Below are positions 1-7,630 of a stretch of DNA of 41,785 bases, piece after piece. The position numbers and the translations under genes are program-made. The DNA is from JBBQER01 sp052148155 (lineage in GTDB: Bacteria > Actinomycetota > Acidimicrobiia > IMCC26256 > PALSA-610). The notes below the pieces were generated by a model. That model saw nothing but the letters and a program-made list of their open reading frames with translations, was not told where the DNA came from and searched no databases. Position 1 is the first letter of the stretch; every line of letters begins with the position of its first letter. The stretch is from assembly GCA_052148155.1 (NCBI GenBank), contig JBKQIY010000143.1, positions 1 to 41,785 of the forward strand. The letters are read 5' to 3'.

Positions 1-152
1 GCTCGATCAGATTCTGATGGTCCTCGTCGGACCGAGACAAAGTAAGCACTCGAAACGTCCTTTCATCTCCGAGACCAACCCAGCCCCGGCACGGCATACG
101 CGCGGCCTTCGCGCACGTTCACGATCACTACGACCTCGGCCGACGGCCCCTA

Positions 153-172
153 AATAGGCCCTGCGACCTATT
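153..172. repeat. Short inverted repeat upstream of the first gene
   Basis: The arms AATAGG (153-158) and CCTATT (167-172) are perfectly complementary across an 8-nt gap. The repeat lies about 20 nt upstream of the sigma-28-like promoter at 192-220, so it could be a regulator site. The rest of 1-190 shows no convincing gene on either strand. It is weak evidence on its own because six-base arms arise easily by chance. Confidence 0.25.
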
Positions 173-191
173 CGGCCTTGCGGCTGCATGA

Positions 192-220
192 CCTAAGCAG
201 GGACCTGAGGCTGCCGATCG
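192..220 (+). promoter_or_regulatory. Sigma-28 (FliA/WhiG)-like promoter
   Basis: CCTAAG (192-197), 15 nt, then GCCGATCG (213-220). The second box matches the FliA -10 core GCCGAT exactly. The GTG codon at 228 starts 7 nt after the box, so the transcript of the following gene may be leaderless. Five further sites of the same form precede genes up to 12.4 kb. Confidence 0.55.
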
Positions 221-227
221 GACGTCT

Positions 228-737
228 GTGGGCCCGATGAGTGTGCTGATGGACGGCGGCGCGGTGGGCGCTGTGGCGCTCGGTTTCGCCCGACTCCGGC
301 CCCGCAGAGGGCGTGTGCGGCGCGAACCGATCGATGTCGAGCGCCTCTCCGCCGAATTCGCGGAGCCGCCCCGACGTACCGAGCTCGAGATCGTCGCCGC
401 CCTCGAGGCCGAGGTGCGGCGCATGAACGGGATTCGAGCGACGATCGCGGCACCGGTTCCGGCACCCGCCCCACCTGCCGTCTCGGCCGTGGTGAGCGTG
501 GCGCGGACCGACCCGCCCGCGCGGGTGATCGACATCGCTTCGAGGAACAAGCCCAGCCCCGTCGAACCTCCGAGCGCGGGGCTTCCGCTCGAGCAGGTGC
601 GCGCCTGGTTGGAGCAGGTGAAAGACGACCTGCGCAAGGTTCAGGCTCGAGTCGAGTACCTGCAGTTCGAACAGACTCGACTGCAGGGTCAACATCACCT
701 CGTCGCGGAGCTGGCCTCTTCGACGGCCGCCGTCTGA
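228..737 (+). CDS. Hypothetical protein with C-terminal coiled coil
   Basis: A 169-residue protein I do not recognise. It begins with a short Gly/Ala/Val-rich stretch (about residues 5-20) that is too weak to call a membrane segment. A basic patch rich in Arg follows, then a Pro/Ala-rich linker (about 72-112), and finally a heptad-like charged helix (about 117-162) that looks like a coiled coil. GTG 228 is chosen because it sits at the expected transcription start of the sigma-28-like promoter at 192-220. In-frame ATG codons at 237 and 249 are alternatives. The gene runs convergently to 749-1096, with an 11-nt gap. The shared promoter type suggests it belongs to the same regulon as the c-di-GMP genes downstream. 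A role in motility or surface structures is inference only. Confidence 0.6.
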   Translation: MGPMSVLMDGGAVGAVALGFARLRPRRGRVRREPIDVERLSAEFAEPPRRTELEIVAALEAEVRRMNGIRATIAAPVPAPAPPAVSAVVSVARTDPPARVIDIASRNKPSPVEPPSAGLPLEQVRAWLEQVKDDLRKVQARVEYLQFEQTRLQGQHHLVAELASSTAAV

Positions 738-748
738 TCTGGCGCAGT

Positions 749-1096
749 TCAGCGCGATCGGAACTCCGTAAACGCCTCGAGGTTCAGGACCAGCGAGGGA
801 CGTCGAGGATCCGGCTCGGAGCCGACCTCGGACGGTTCCGGCGGTGCGAACTGGCGCGGGGGTTGCGGGGTACGCACACGCGGTTGTCGGGGCGTGCGCC
901 GACGCGGTGTTCGAGTTGTGCGTCGAGTCGGTTGGCCCGACGGACGGACTCGTTCGACCGACGGCACGGGTCCGCATGCCGGTTCGCTTTCGACGTGGCG
1001 GAGTTCTTCGCGTCGCACCAGCCGGGCGGTGAACATCGCGAACAGCAGCCCGAACGCGCCGACAACGGAAAGAACTTCCAACGGTGACCGACTCAC
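749..1096 (-). CDS. Small single-pass membrane protein
   Basis: A 115-residue protein with one hydrophobic helix near the N-terminus (about residues 5-25) followed by an Arg/Pro-rich, probably cytoplasmic tail. The GTG at 1096 has a strong GAGGAGG Shine-Dalgarno (complement of 1101-1107) four nt upstream. Reading could extend further upstream, but that adds a low-complexity Arg/Ser leader without a ribosome site. It starts 22 nt after the stop of the GGDEF/degenerate-EAL gene on the same strand, so the two are probably co-transcribed. I recognise no domain. The basic tail could bind a protein partner or nucleic acid, but this is not shown by the sequence. Confidence 0.6.
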   Translation of the reverse strand: MSRSPLEVLSVVGAFGLLFAMFTARLVRREELRHVESEPACGPVPSVERVRPSGQPTRRTTRTPRRRTPRQPRVRTPQPPRQFAPPEPSEVGSEPDPRRPSLVLNLEAFTEFRSR

Positions 1097-1118
1097 ACGT
1101 CCTCCTCGGATCTCGGAG

Positions 1119-2582
1119 CTATCGGCGTGTTGCGAATGCGCCTTGACCACTCGGGCGCGCCGGGTCGTCGGCGTCAAAGACGCACCGTTTGAACTCGAGG
1201 TCGACCGCTCGAGCGGGCGGGCCGGCGATGGTGCCCTGCGCGGCATCGCAGTTGAGGGAGACCACCGCCGCGAGCTGTTCCCGGGTGTTCACACCTTTGG
1301 CCACCACGGTCACCCCGAGCGGGCGGATCATCCCGGTGATGCTCCGGATCGCTCTCGCGGACTCGATATCGGCGCCGAGTTGGGTGAGGAAGCTCCGGTC
1401 GAGTTTCACGGTCTCGGGCCGGACGCGCTGCAGTTGCGCCACGGTGAGTTGACCGGAGAAGTTGTCGAGCGCGACGCACACGTTTCCGTCGTGGAGGTCG
1501 CGCAGCGCGGTGACCGTCTTTGCGAAGTCGTGCATGACTGACTCCTCGGCGACCTCGATCCCGACGCTTCGAGCATCGGCTCCGGCCGCGTCGAGAATCG
1601 ACAGGATGCGCGAGGCGCCACGATCACGTCGCAGCATCCGCGCCGACACCGTGATCCAGGCCACGAGATCAGGATGGTCGCGACGCCAGGAGGTCATGTC
1701 GGTCGCGGCGGTGGTGAGGACCCACTCGTCGATCGCTTCGATGGTGCTGGTGGCGTAGGCGATCGGAACGAACGCTTCGGGTTGGAGCAGTCCTCGAGTC
1801 GGATGATTCCAGCGCACGCTGCCTTCGAGACTGACGATGCAGCCAGTGTCGAGCGATGCGACCGGCCGGTACCAGAGCTCGAGCTGACCGAGTTCGAGGG
1901 CGAGCCTCAGATCGTTGCCGAGCTCACGACGGTCGGTGAGCCGGAGGTCGAGAACTGCGCCGAACAGCTCGACGCGACCTTTGCCGGCGTGTTTGGCTTC
2001 GTACATCGCGGCGTCCGCTCGTGAAACCAATGCCTCAGACGTCGTCTCGCCCGGTGCCGACATGGCGACACCGACACTGATTCCGATCATCGCTTGGGCG
2101 TCAGGCAGCGCATACGTGTTGGAGATCGCGTCGACGACGCGTTGCGCGATCGCGACCGCGTCGTCCGAGTCTTGGATGTTCTCGAGGAGGACGACGAATT
2201 CGTCCCCACCGAAGCGAGCGACGGTGTCGTACGGGCGCACGAGATGCTTCAGACGGGCCGCGACTTCGGCGAGCACCGCGTCGCCGGACTCGTGTCCGAA
2301 GACGTCGTTGACCAGCTTGAATCCGTCGAGGTCGCAGTACAACACTGCGACATGCTCGGAGGTGCGCGCACCTCGCAGCAGGCAATGTCCGAGCCGGTCG
2401 ACGAGTACCTCACGGCGGACGAGTCCGGTGAGACGGTCGTAGTCCGGCTCGGCATTCTCCAGCTGTGCGATCCGACGGCGTAACGCGTTGTTCTCGCGGC
2501 GCAGCGCATCGATCAGCTGCGCGGGCGCACGCGACGCCTCGCCGACGTCCAGGGCTCCTCCCTCGCATTCCCCGGCATCCAT
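1119..2582 (-). CDS. GGDEF protein with degenerate EAL domain
   Basis: 487 residues: a short N-terminal coiled coil (about 20-45), a GGDEF domain (about 46-210) and an EAL-family domain (about 215-460). The diguanylate cyclase active site is intact (FGGDEF at 124-129) and is preceded by a c-di-GMP inhibitory I-site RxxD (RPYD, 116-119). The EAL domain has lost most catalytic residues: EAL became EGS (253-255), the metal-binding Asn of the VN-S motif is Thr311, the DDFG motif reads DNFS (373-376), and the AEG-E motif reads AKGVN (428-432). Lys393 of the LK-D motif remains. The protein is therefore expected to make c-di-GMP but not to hydrolyse it, and the EAL part may act as a sensor or binding module. 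A GGAGG site precedes the ATG by 7 nt. It probably forms an operon with 749-1096. Confidence 0.9.
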   Translation of the reverse strand: MDAGECEGGALDVGEASRAPAQLIDALRRENNALRRRIAQLENAEPDYDRLTGLVRREVLVDRLGHCLLRGARTSEHVAVLYCDLDGFKLVNDVFGHESGDAVLAEVAARLKHLVRPYDTVARFGGDEFVVLLENIQDSDDAVAIAQRVVDAISNTYALPDAQAMIGISVGVAMSAPGETTSEALVSRADAAMYEAKHAGKGRVELFGAVLDLRLTDRRELGNDLRLALELGQLELWYRPVASLDTGCIVSLEGSVRWNHPTRGLLQPEAFVPIAYATSTIEAIDEWVLTTAATDMTSWRRDHPDLVAWITVSARMLRRDRGASRILSILDAAGADARSVGIEVAEESVMHDFAKTVTALRDLHDGNVCVALDNFSGQLTVAQLQRVRPETVKLDRSFLTQLGADIESARAIRSITGMIRPLGVTVVAKGVNTREQLAAVVSLNCDAAQGTIAGPPARAVDLEFKRCVFDADDPARPSGQGAFATRR

Positions 2583-2706
2583 GCCGCTACCTCCGTCGGT
2601 CCTGTGCGGACCATCGACATGCTCCGGGGCGCGCTGTAAGGGCGACGGACCGCACGTCCGGCCGAATCACCGAATTCCTTCCGTTGCGCCGGTACGCTCG
2701 GCAAAT

Positions 2707-3144
2707 ATGGGTATCGCGTATCGTCTCGACCGAGGGCAGGGGCTCATGACGATCGTGTGGGACGGGCAGGTAACCGCCGACGATTGGCGTGCCCATCTCG
2801 AGGCCGTGTTCGAGGATCCCGATTGGCCGGCCGGCCCCGCCAATCTGACCGATCTCCGCTCCGCCGACGTTTCGGCCATCACTGCATCGGACCAGGCCGA
2901 CATCGTCGCGCTGTATGGACCCCACCACGACAAGGTCCGCGGCATGAAAAGCGCCGCGGTGGCCGGCGACAACTTCGAAGCGTCGACCGAGTTCGGGAAT
3001 CTGAACGAGCCGCCGGGGTTGAGCCTCATCGTGTTCAACGACCTTGTCACCGCGTGCACCTGGCTCGGCGTCGACAAATCGGCCGCGCAAGCGACGGTCA
3101 CCGAGCTGCGCCAAGAACTCCGAACTGAGCCGGCGGCGTCGTAG
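2707..3144 (+). CDS. STAS/SpoIIAA-like protein
   Basis: 145 residues in the SpoIIAA-like/STAS fold. It opens with a strand pattern (YRLDRGQGLMTIVWDG) typical of that family, followed by an acidic helix, a second strand-helix unit and a final strand-helix pair. STAS proteins of this type bind partners or small ligands and often act in signalling near anti-sigma factors or second-messenger enzymes. ATG 2707 is chosen because it opens the conserved first strand. A TACGCT box (2693-2698) lies 8 nt upstream, suggesting a leaderless transcript. The same reading frame is open further upstream but looks non-coding. The gene sits divergent from the GGDEF gene (start 2582) and ahead of a second GGDEF-EAL gene. 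The family assignment is moderate and the specific role is unknown. Confidence 0.7.
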   Translation: MGIAYRLDRGQGLMTIVWDGQVTADDWRAHLEAVFEDPDWPAGPANLTDLRSADVSAITASDQADIVALYGPHHDKVRGMKSAAVAGDNFEASTEFGNLNEPPGLSLIVFNDLVTACTWLGVDKSAAQATVTELRQELRTEPAAS

Positions 3145-3212
3145 CGAGCGCACCCTCCGCCGGCGGGAACGTCGCAGGGCGGCCGGGGCCGAACGTCGGG
3201 CGCAGGCAGGAT

Positions 3213-3241
3213 CTCAAGTCGGCCGAATTTCGGGTCGAATC
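3213..3241 (+). promoter_or_regulatory. Sigma-28-like promoter
   Basis: CTCAAG (3213-3218), 15 nt, then GTCGAATC (3234-3241). It has the same architecture as the sites at 192, 6049, 7591, 9408 and 12374. The predicted transcription start near 3248 leaves a leader of about 40 nt before the GTG at 3289. Confidence 0.55.
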
Positions 3242-3288
3242 GCTTCGAGTCCTGTGTTTCGACGGATCGGGCACTCGAGGCGGACAGC

Positions 3289-5937
3289 GTGGCGGATACG
3301 GAAGCTCATTGGCCGGTGGCGTCGCGACACAGCGCGGCGCGCAAGGTGCTCCTGAACCCTGCGAACCTGATTCCGTTTCCGGCGCTCGGTCTGCTCGCGC
3401 TGGCACGTCACTATCACCTGATCGTCAACACGCCGTTGTGGTTGCTGCTCGGTTCGATGGTCTTCACGCAGGTTTCGACGACCGCGATCGCGGTCGCGTT
3501 CCCTCCCGGGACACCGAACGCGCGGCCCCGTCTGCTCCTCACCGCGCAGATCGTGCTCACCGGCCTGTGCGTCTACGTGAACGGTTGGGGCGCGCTGCTC
3601 GCGGTGGGTTTCGTGTTCGCCGCCGCGAGTGCCATCCATTCTGATGGCTCGCGTTACGCGCTGTGGGCGATGGGATGTACCGCGCTGACCGTCGCGGCCG
3701 GCGAGGTCACCATCGCGCTGGGTTGGGCAAAAACGATGGTGGCCGAACCCGACGGTCACGGGCTCGCCCTCCTCGAGGTGGCCGGCACCTGCGCGGTCAT
3801 CGGGATCCTGGCTCACAACCAGCGAGAAAAGGAGCTGGTCGAGGGGTCCTTACGTCAAAGCGAACGCCGGTTCCGCACACTGGTGCAACATGCCTCCGAC
3901 ATCATCTTGGTCGTCGCGTCCGACGGCACCGTCAGTTACGCGAGCCCGGCGTTTGAGAGCGTGCTCGGATACTCGTCGCTTGAGTCGGTCGGCATGGTCA
4001 TCAACACCATCATGGACGACGAAGACGCCGCGCGCCTCGGTCGTATCGACGAACAGACCCAGCCGGGCCGCGAAGCCCGATCGGAAATGCGTCTCCGCCA
4101 TCAGGACGGATCGTGGCGATGGTTCGAGTTCACGTTCTCGAACCTGTTCAACGATCCCAGCGTTGAAGGATGGGTCGCGAACCTGCGTGATATCTCAGAA
4201 CGCAAGCAGTCAGAAGCGGCGCTGCGCCAAGCGCAAGAAGTGTTCCGCCACGCGTTCGACGAGGCCGGCATCGGGATGACGCTCGTCGATCCGTCGGGCC
4301 ACATCATTCGTGCGAACGAAGCGATGCTGCACATGCTCGGCTACGACGACGCCGAGTTGCTCGTCGGCAAGTACGTGGTGGAGATCACACATCCGGACGA
4401 CCGCCGAGTCATCGAAGACAACGTCCGCGACATCGAGCGTAATCAGCGCGACGGATTTCGGATCGAGCAACGTCTCCTGCGAGCCGACGGTGAGACGATA
4501 TGGGTGGCTCTCACCGTGTCAACGGTGAAAGACGATGCCGACCTGCCGACGTTTTCGATCGGCCAGATCGAAGACATCACCGAACGCAAGGCGTTCAGCG
4601 ACCGACTGAAGTACGAAGCTGAGCATGACGCAATGACCGGATTGTTGAACCGGACGAGCTTTACCGAGCGTGTGGCCGTCGCGCTCGACACCGAAGAGTC
4701 CACTGGACGGCTCGCCGCGGTGCTCTTCATCGATCTCGACCATTTCAAGATCATTAACGACAGCCTGGGCCACGCGGCCGGCGACGACTTGCTGGTGACG
4801 GTCGCGCAACGTCTGCGGCTGACGTTACGACCCGGTGACCTCCTTGCCCGTTTCGGCGGCGACGAGTTCGTGGTGTTGTGCACAAACGTGCTCGGCAACC
4901 GTGCCGTCTCGGAGATCGCACAGCGTCTGATCGAGGTGGTCGCCGAGCCGATCCTGGTCGGAAGCGACGAAGTGTTCGTGACGGCCAGCTTGGGGATCGC
5001 CGTCGCCAACGCCGACGACACCGCCGAGACGTTGCTCCGCCACGCCGACGCGGCGATGTACCAGGCCAAACACGACGGTCGGGCACGCGCGGTGATGTTC
5101 CGTCCCGACCATCACGGCTCGGCGGTCGCTGCGCTCCGGACCGGCAACGACCTGCACCGCGCGCTCGCCCGAGACGAGCTCGCAATGCATTACCAGCCGA
5201 TCATCGACTTGCGTACCGGGCGAGTCGTCGGCTTCGAAGCGTTGATGCGTTGGAACCATCCGGAACGGGGTCTGCTCCCGCCCGGCGAGTTCATCGCGTT
5301 CGCCGAAGAGACCGGACTGATCGTCCCGATGGGCATGTGGGCGCTCGAAACGGCGTGCCGTCAGACTGCCTATTGGCAGAGCGTGCGCGACCGCACGCCG
5401 AACGCGCCGCAGCTTTCGATCAGCGTCAACCTCGCGGCACGTCAGGTCGCCGACCGTACTCTGGCGAAAACTGTCGCTCAGATCATCGATCGGACCGGTA
5501 TCGCGGCCGGCGCGGTCGTCCTCGAACTCACCGAGAACACGCTCATGCAGGACACCGCTTCGACCGTCGACGCGCTGCACGCACTCCGAAGCCAAGGGGT
5601 CCACCTCAGCATCGACGATTTCGGTACCGGCTACTCGTCGTTGGCGTACCTGAAACGTTTTCCTGTCGAGTCGCTCAAGATCGACCGCAGCTTCATCGAC
5701 GGTCTCGGCCAGGAGTCGGAGGACACCAGCATCGTCGAAGCGATCATCCGGCTCGCGCACGCGCTCGAGCTGTCCGCGGTCGCGGAGGGGCTCGAAACGC
5801 CGACGCAGCTCGAAACGCTCCGCACCTTGGGTTGCGATTTCGCGCAGGGGTACCTCCTCGGTCGTCCACTTCCGGCCGAGGTCATTGGCGACTTCCCCGC
5901 CGACGACCTCACCCCGTGGCAGCAGTCGCATTCGTAA
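3289..5937 (+). CDS. Membrane PAS-PAS-GGDEF-EAL protein
   Basis: 882 residues. The N-terminal 175 residues carry about five hydrophobic segments (roughly 29-40, 48-70, 82-112, 122-146, 158-175), so the protein is membrane anchored. Two PAS domains follow (about 190-305 and 315-433), then GGDEF (about 440-605) and EAL (about 612-870). The cyclase signature GGDEF is at 523-527 with an I-site RPGD at 514-517. The phosphodiesterase motifs are all present: FEALMRW (EAL 650-652), SVNLAARQ, LELTEN, DDFGTGYSSL, LKIDRSF, AEGLE and QGYLLGRP. Both activities are thus possible, and the PAS and membrane regions probably set the balance in response to a signal. GTG 3289 follows a GA-rich ribosome site. A sigma-28-like promoter precedes it, linking it to a motility-type regulon. 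Confidence 0.93.
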   Translation: MADTEAHWPVASRHSAARKVLLNPANLIPFPALGLLALARHYHLIVNTPLWLLLGSMVFTQVSTTAIAVAFPPGTPNARPRLLLTAQIVLTGLCVYVNGWGALLAVGFVFAAASAIHSDGSRYALWAMGCTALTVAAGEVTIALGWAKTMVAEPDGHGLALLEVAGTCAVIGILAHNQREKELVEGSLRQSERRFRTLVQHASDIILVVASDGTVSYASPAFESVLGYSSLESVGMVINTIMDDEDAARLGRIDEQTQPGREARSEMRLRHQDGSWRWFEFTFSNLFNDPSVEGWVANLRDISERKQSEAALRQAQEVFRHAFDEAGIGMTLVDPSGHIIRANEAMLHMLGYDDAELLVGKYVVEITHPDDRRVIEDNVRDIERNQRDGFRIEQRLLRADGETIWVALTVSTVKDDADLPTFSIGQIEDITERKAFSDRLKYEAEHDAMTGLLNRTSFTERVAVALDTEESTGRLAAVLFIDLDHFKIINDSLGHAAGDDLLVTVAQRLRLTLRPGDLLARFGGDEFVVLCTNVLGNRAVSEIAQRLIEVVAEPILVGSDEVFVTASLGIAVANADDTAETLLRHADAAMYQAKHDGRARAVMFRPDHHGSAVAALRTGNDLHRALARDELAMHYQPIIDLRTGRVVGFEALMRWNHPERGLLPPGEFIAFAEETGLIVPMGMWALETACRQTAYWQSVRDRTPNAPQLSISVNLAARQVADRTLAKTVAQIIDRTGIAAGAVVLELTENTLMQDTASTVDALHALRSQGVHLSIDDFGTGYSSLAYLKRFPVESLKIDRSFIDGLGQESEDTSIVEAIIRLAHALELSAVAEGLETPTQLETLRTLGCDFAQGYLLGRPLPAEVIGDFPADDLTPWQQSHS

Positions 5938-5948
5938 CGCTCGGCTGT

Positions 5949-5980
5949 GACCGACGGCGCCGATCGCCGATGCGTCGGTC
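5949..5980 (+). terminator. Possible terminator hairpin
   Basis: GACCGACG (5949-5956) and CGTCGGTC (5973-5980) form an 8-bp stem with a 16-nt loop, 11 nt after the stop of the GGDEF-EAL gene. No T-tract follows, so it would be a non-canonical terminator or merely an mRNA 3' end structure. Confidence 0.3.
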
Positions 5981-6048
5981 CCGACGGCTGGGCGGATCTG
6001 CGGTCGAGGGTTCCTCGTAGGGCCGTAGGTCACGAATTGTGCCGTTGG

Positions 6049-6077
6049 CTCAAGCAATTGCGGCACACCGCCGTTAG
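6049..6077 (+). promoter_or_regulatory. Sigma-28-like promoter of the DUF3494 gene
   Basis: CTCAAG (6049-6054), 15 nt, then GCCGTTAG (6070-6077). The second promoter of this pair, at 7591-7619, has the same boxes and the same spacing and is also followed by TAGGTAC. The predicted start near 6083 places the structured leader 6087-6187 at the very 5' end of the transcript. Confidence 0.6.
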
Positions 6078-6086
6078 GTACTGCAT

Positions 6087-6187
6087 AGCCCCCGAGAGGG
6101 GACGCCTGGTTCGAACACACGCCGCCCGACGGGGGTGGGCACACAGTCGACGAGGCACGACGCGACCTCTCCACCTCGACAGGAGAG
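6087..6187 (+). ncRNA. Structured 5' leader, copy 1 (riboswitch-like)
   Basis: An 86-nt core (6087-6172) that matches 7631-7716 at 82 of 86 positions without gaps. Visible pairings: a CCCC/GGGG stem closed by a GAGA (GNRA) tetraloop (6090-6101); CCGCCC/GGGTGG with one G-U pair (6122-6127 with 6133-6138); and GAGG (6152-6155) with CCTC (6166-6169). The CTCTCC strand (6167-6172) is also a perfect complement of GGAGAG (6182-6187), which is the ribosome-binding site of the ATG at 6195. The last two pairings exclude each other, as in translational riboswitches. It does not match the c-di-GMP-I, c-di-GMP-II or ydaO riboswitch consensus as I remember them. Ligand and function are unknown. Confidence 0.6.
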
Positions 6188-6194
6188 CCACCGC

Positions 6195-7199
6195 ATGTCT
6201 TCGAACCGTACGTTCACGTCTCTGTGGCGCGCGCCCATCCGCCACCGACGGCTGCTCGCGGGCATCGTTCCGCTCGCGGTCATCGCGCTCGGTGCCGCCG
6301 TCATTCTTCCGACCTCCAGCAGCGGCGCGGCACAAGCGGCCGTCGACCTCGGAACAGCGACGAGCTTCTCGGTACTCGCCGGCGCCGGGATCACGAACAC
6401 CGGAGCGACGACCATCAGTGGCGATGTGGGCTCGTACGCGACGCCGTCGGAGACCGGATTCGGCACGGTGACGGTGAACGGAACCAACGAGGACGGCGAT
6501 GCCGTCACCCAACAGGCAAAAACCGATCTGACGACGGCATACAACACTGCGGCCGGCGCGACGCCGTTCACGAACGTGGCCGTCGAACTCGGAGGCACCA
6601 CCCTGACGCCGGGTGTGTACCGATCCCCAGGCACATTCGGGATCACCGGCACGCTGACGTTGAACACCCAAGGTGACCCGAATGCCGTGTTCATCTTCCA
6701 GACGGCTTCCACACTCATCTCAGCGTCGGACAGCAACGTGGTCGTGCTCGGCGGCGGCTCCGCATGCAACGTCTTCTGGCAGGTCGGCAGCTCGGCGACG
6801 CTCGCTACCGGCTCACACTTGATCGGAAGCGTGTTGGCGGTGGCGTCGATTACCGCGAACACGGGCGCGACCATCGAGGGCCGTTTGCTCGCTCGCAACG
6901 GGGCAGTCACCCTCGACCACAACACGATCACGACGCCCGTGTGCGCGGCCGCCGCGACGACCACCACGGCCGCTTCGGGCGCGTCGACGACGTCGGGAGC
7001 GACGCCGACCACGTCGGCGGCGACGCCGACCACTGCCGGTTCGGGAGCGACGACTTCGACGGTCGCGTCAGGCGCGGCGCCGGTCGTGACGACAACGTCA
7101 ACCACGACACCAGCCCTTCCCGGATCCACCACGACCACCGTTCCGACAACGCTGGTTCCGGGAACGCCGGGCGGGCCGGCACTGCCCCACACGCTGTAG
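6195..7199 (+). CDS. Secreted DUF3494 ice-binding-like protein ending in LPHTL
   Basis: 334 residues. Residues 1-48 form a long signal peptide (Arg-rich start, hydrophobic core about 20-40, likely cleavage in AQA-AVD near 48-49). Residues 50-252 are a DUF3494 ice-binding-protein-like domain, shown by the order of its motifs: LGTATSFSVLAG, TNTGATTISGDVG, TPGVYRSPGTF, NAVFIFQTAS and VFWQVGSSATL. A Thr/Ala/Ser linker (about 253-325) leads to the last five residues LPHTL. Members of this family are often adhesins or ice-binding surface proteins; which applies here cannot be seen. The end resembles a sortase motif but has no membrane segment or basic tail after it. ATG 6195 has AGGAG 9 nt upstream, inside a structure that can be sequestered by the leader. 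Confidence 0.88.
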   Translation: MSSNRTFTSLWRAPIRHRRLLAGIVPLAVIALGAAVILPTSSSGAAQAAVDLGTATSFSVLAGAGITNTGATTISGDVGSYATPSETGFGTVTVNGTNEDGDAVTQQAKTDLTTAYNTAAGATPFTNVAVELGGTTLTPGVYRSPGTFGITGTLTLNTQGDPNAVFIFQTASTLISASDSNVVVLGGGSACNVFWQVGSSATLATGSHLIGSVLAVASITANTGATIEGRLLARNGAVTLDHNTITTPVCAAAATTTTAASGASTTSGATPTTSAATPTTAGSGATTSTVASGAAPVVTTTSTTTPALPGSTTTTVPTTLVPGTPGGPALPHTL

Positions 7200-7248
7200 C
7201 GCAGCCAAACCGCACCGGTCCAGCTCCGATGCTCTGAGAGGACAAGCG

Positions 7249-7584
7249 ATGGCAAAAACTCTGAGCCCGCGCGCGGTCGCGCTGACCGATCAGATCCTGG
7301 CCGCGCTCGACGATGGGTCTGGGACGACCGACGAGATCGCCGGACGGGTCGGGAATGTGGCCTGCAAGTGTCTCGCCAACGGCCGGGTCGGCCTGCGCCG
7401 CTCGGGCACCCCCTGCTCGTGCGTCGCCACGACCGGTGTCGCCGGTTGGCGGCGGGCGTACGGCTTCGACGTGTACCGGCACCTCGTACGGCTCGAACAG
7501 GCTTCGTTGGTGGTCGGCGCTCGCGACCCGGCTCGCCGCCAGGTGTGTTGGAGTCCAGCCGCCGTCGTCGCGACGGCCGCGTAA
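7249..7584 (+). CDS. Small Cys-rich winged-helix-like protein
   Basis: 111 residues that I do not assign to a named family. The first 35 residues read like a helix-turn-helix (LTDQILAALDDGSGTTDEIAG), and the end (YRHLVRLEQASLVVGARDPA) resembles the recognition helix and wing of a winged-helix protein. Between them lie two Cys-x-Cys pairs, C39/C41 and C56/C58, a spacing compatible with a zinc or iron-sulfur site. ATG 7249 has a GAGAGGA ribosome site. The gene sits between the two secreted-protein genes that share promoter and leader, so it is a candidate regulator of them. A weak TCCGAT box (7225-7230) lies upstream. The regulator role is inference from position and fold impression. Confidence 0.62.
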   Translation: MAKTLSPRAVALTDQILAALDDGSGTTDEIAGRVGNVACKCLANGRVGLRRSGTPCSCVATTGVAGWRRAYGFDVYRHLVRLEQASLVVGARDPARRQVCWSPAAVVATAA

Positions 7585-7590
7585 GCGGCG

Positions 7591-7619
7591 CTCAAGTCGA
7601 ACGCGGCATTGGTCGTTAG
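7591..7619 (+). promoter_or_regulatory. Sigma-28-like promoter of the second LPHTL gene
   Basis: CTCAAG (7591-7596), 15 nt, then GTCGTTAG (7612-7619), starting 6 nt after the stop of the preceding gene. The 15-nt spacer differs entirely from that of the 6049 site while both boxes are kept, which argues that the boxes are functional and not just part of a recent duplication. Confidence 0.6.
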
Positions 7620-7630
7620 GTACGGCGACA

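Noticed and set aside
3289..5937. Long minus-strand frame (4825-6174) opposite the GGDEF-EAL gene
   Set aside because: It is a mirror of the strong GGDEF-EAL coding frame, and its translation contains no coherent domain.
6087..6187. c-di-GMP-I, c-di-GMP-II or ydaO riboswitch, or a tRNA-like T-arm from GGTTCGAAC
   Set aside because: The GNRA-capped hairpin next to GACGC resembles part of c-di-GMP-I, but the rest of the consensus is missing. The GTTCGAAC sequence has no five-base-pair T-stem around it. So I call an orphan leader only.
7591..7619. Simple recent tandem duplication explaining the second promoter and leader
   Set aside because: The leader core is 95% identical, but promoter spacer and ribosome-site region differ entirely while boxes and pairing are kept. 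Plain recent duplication does not explain that.
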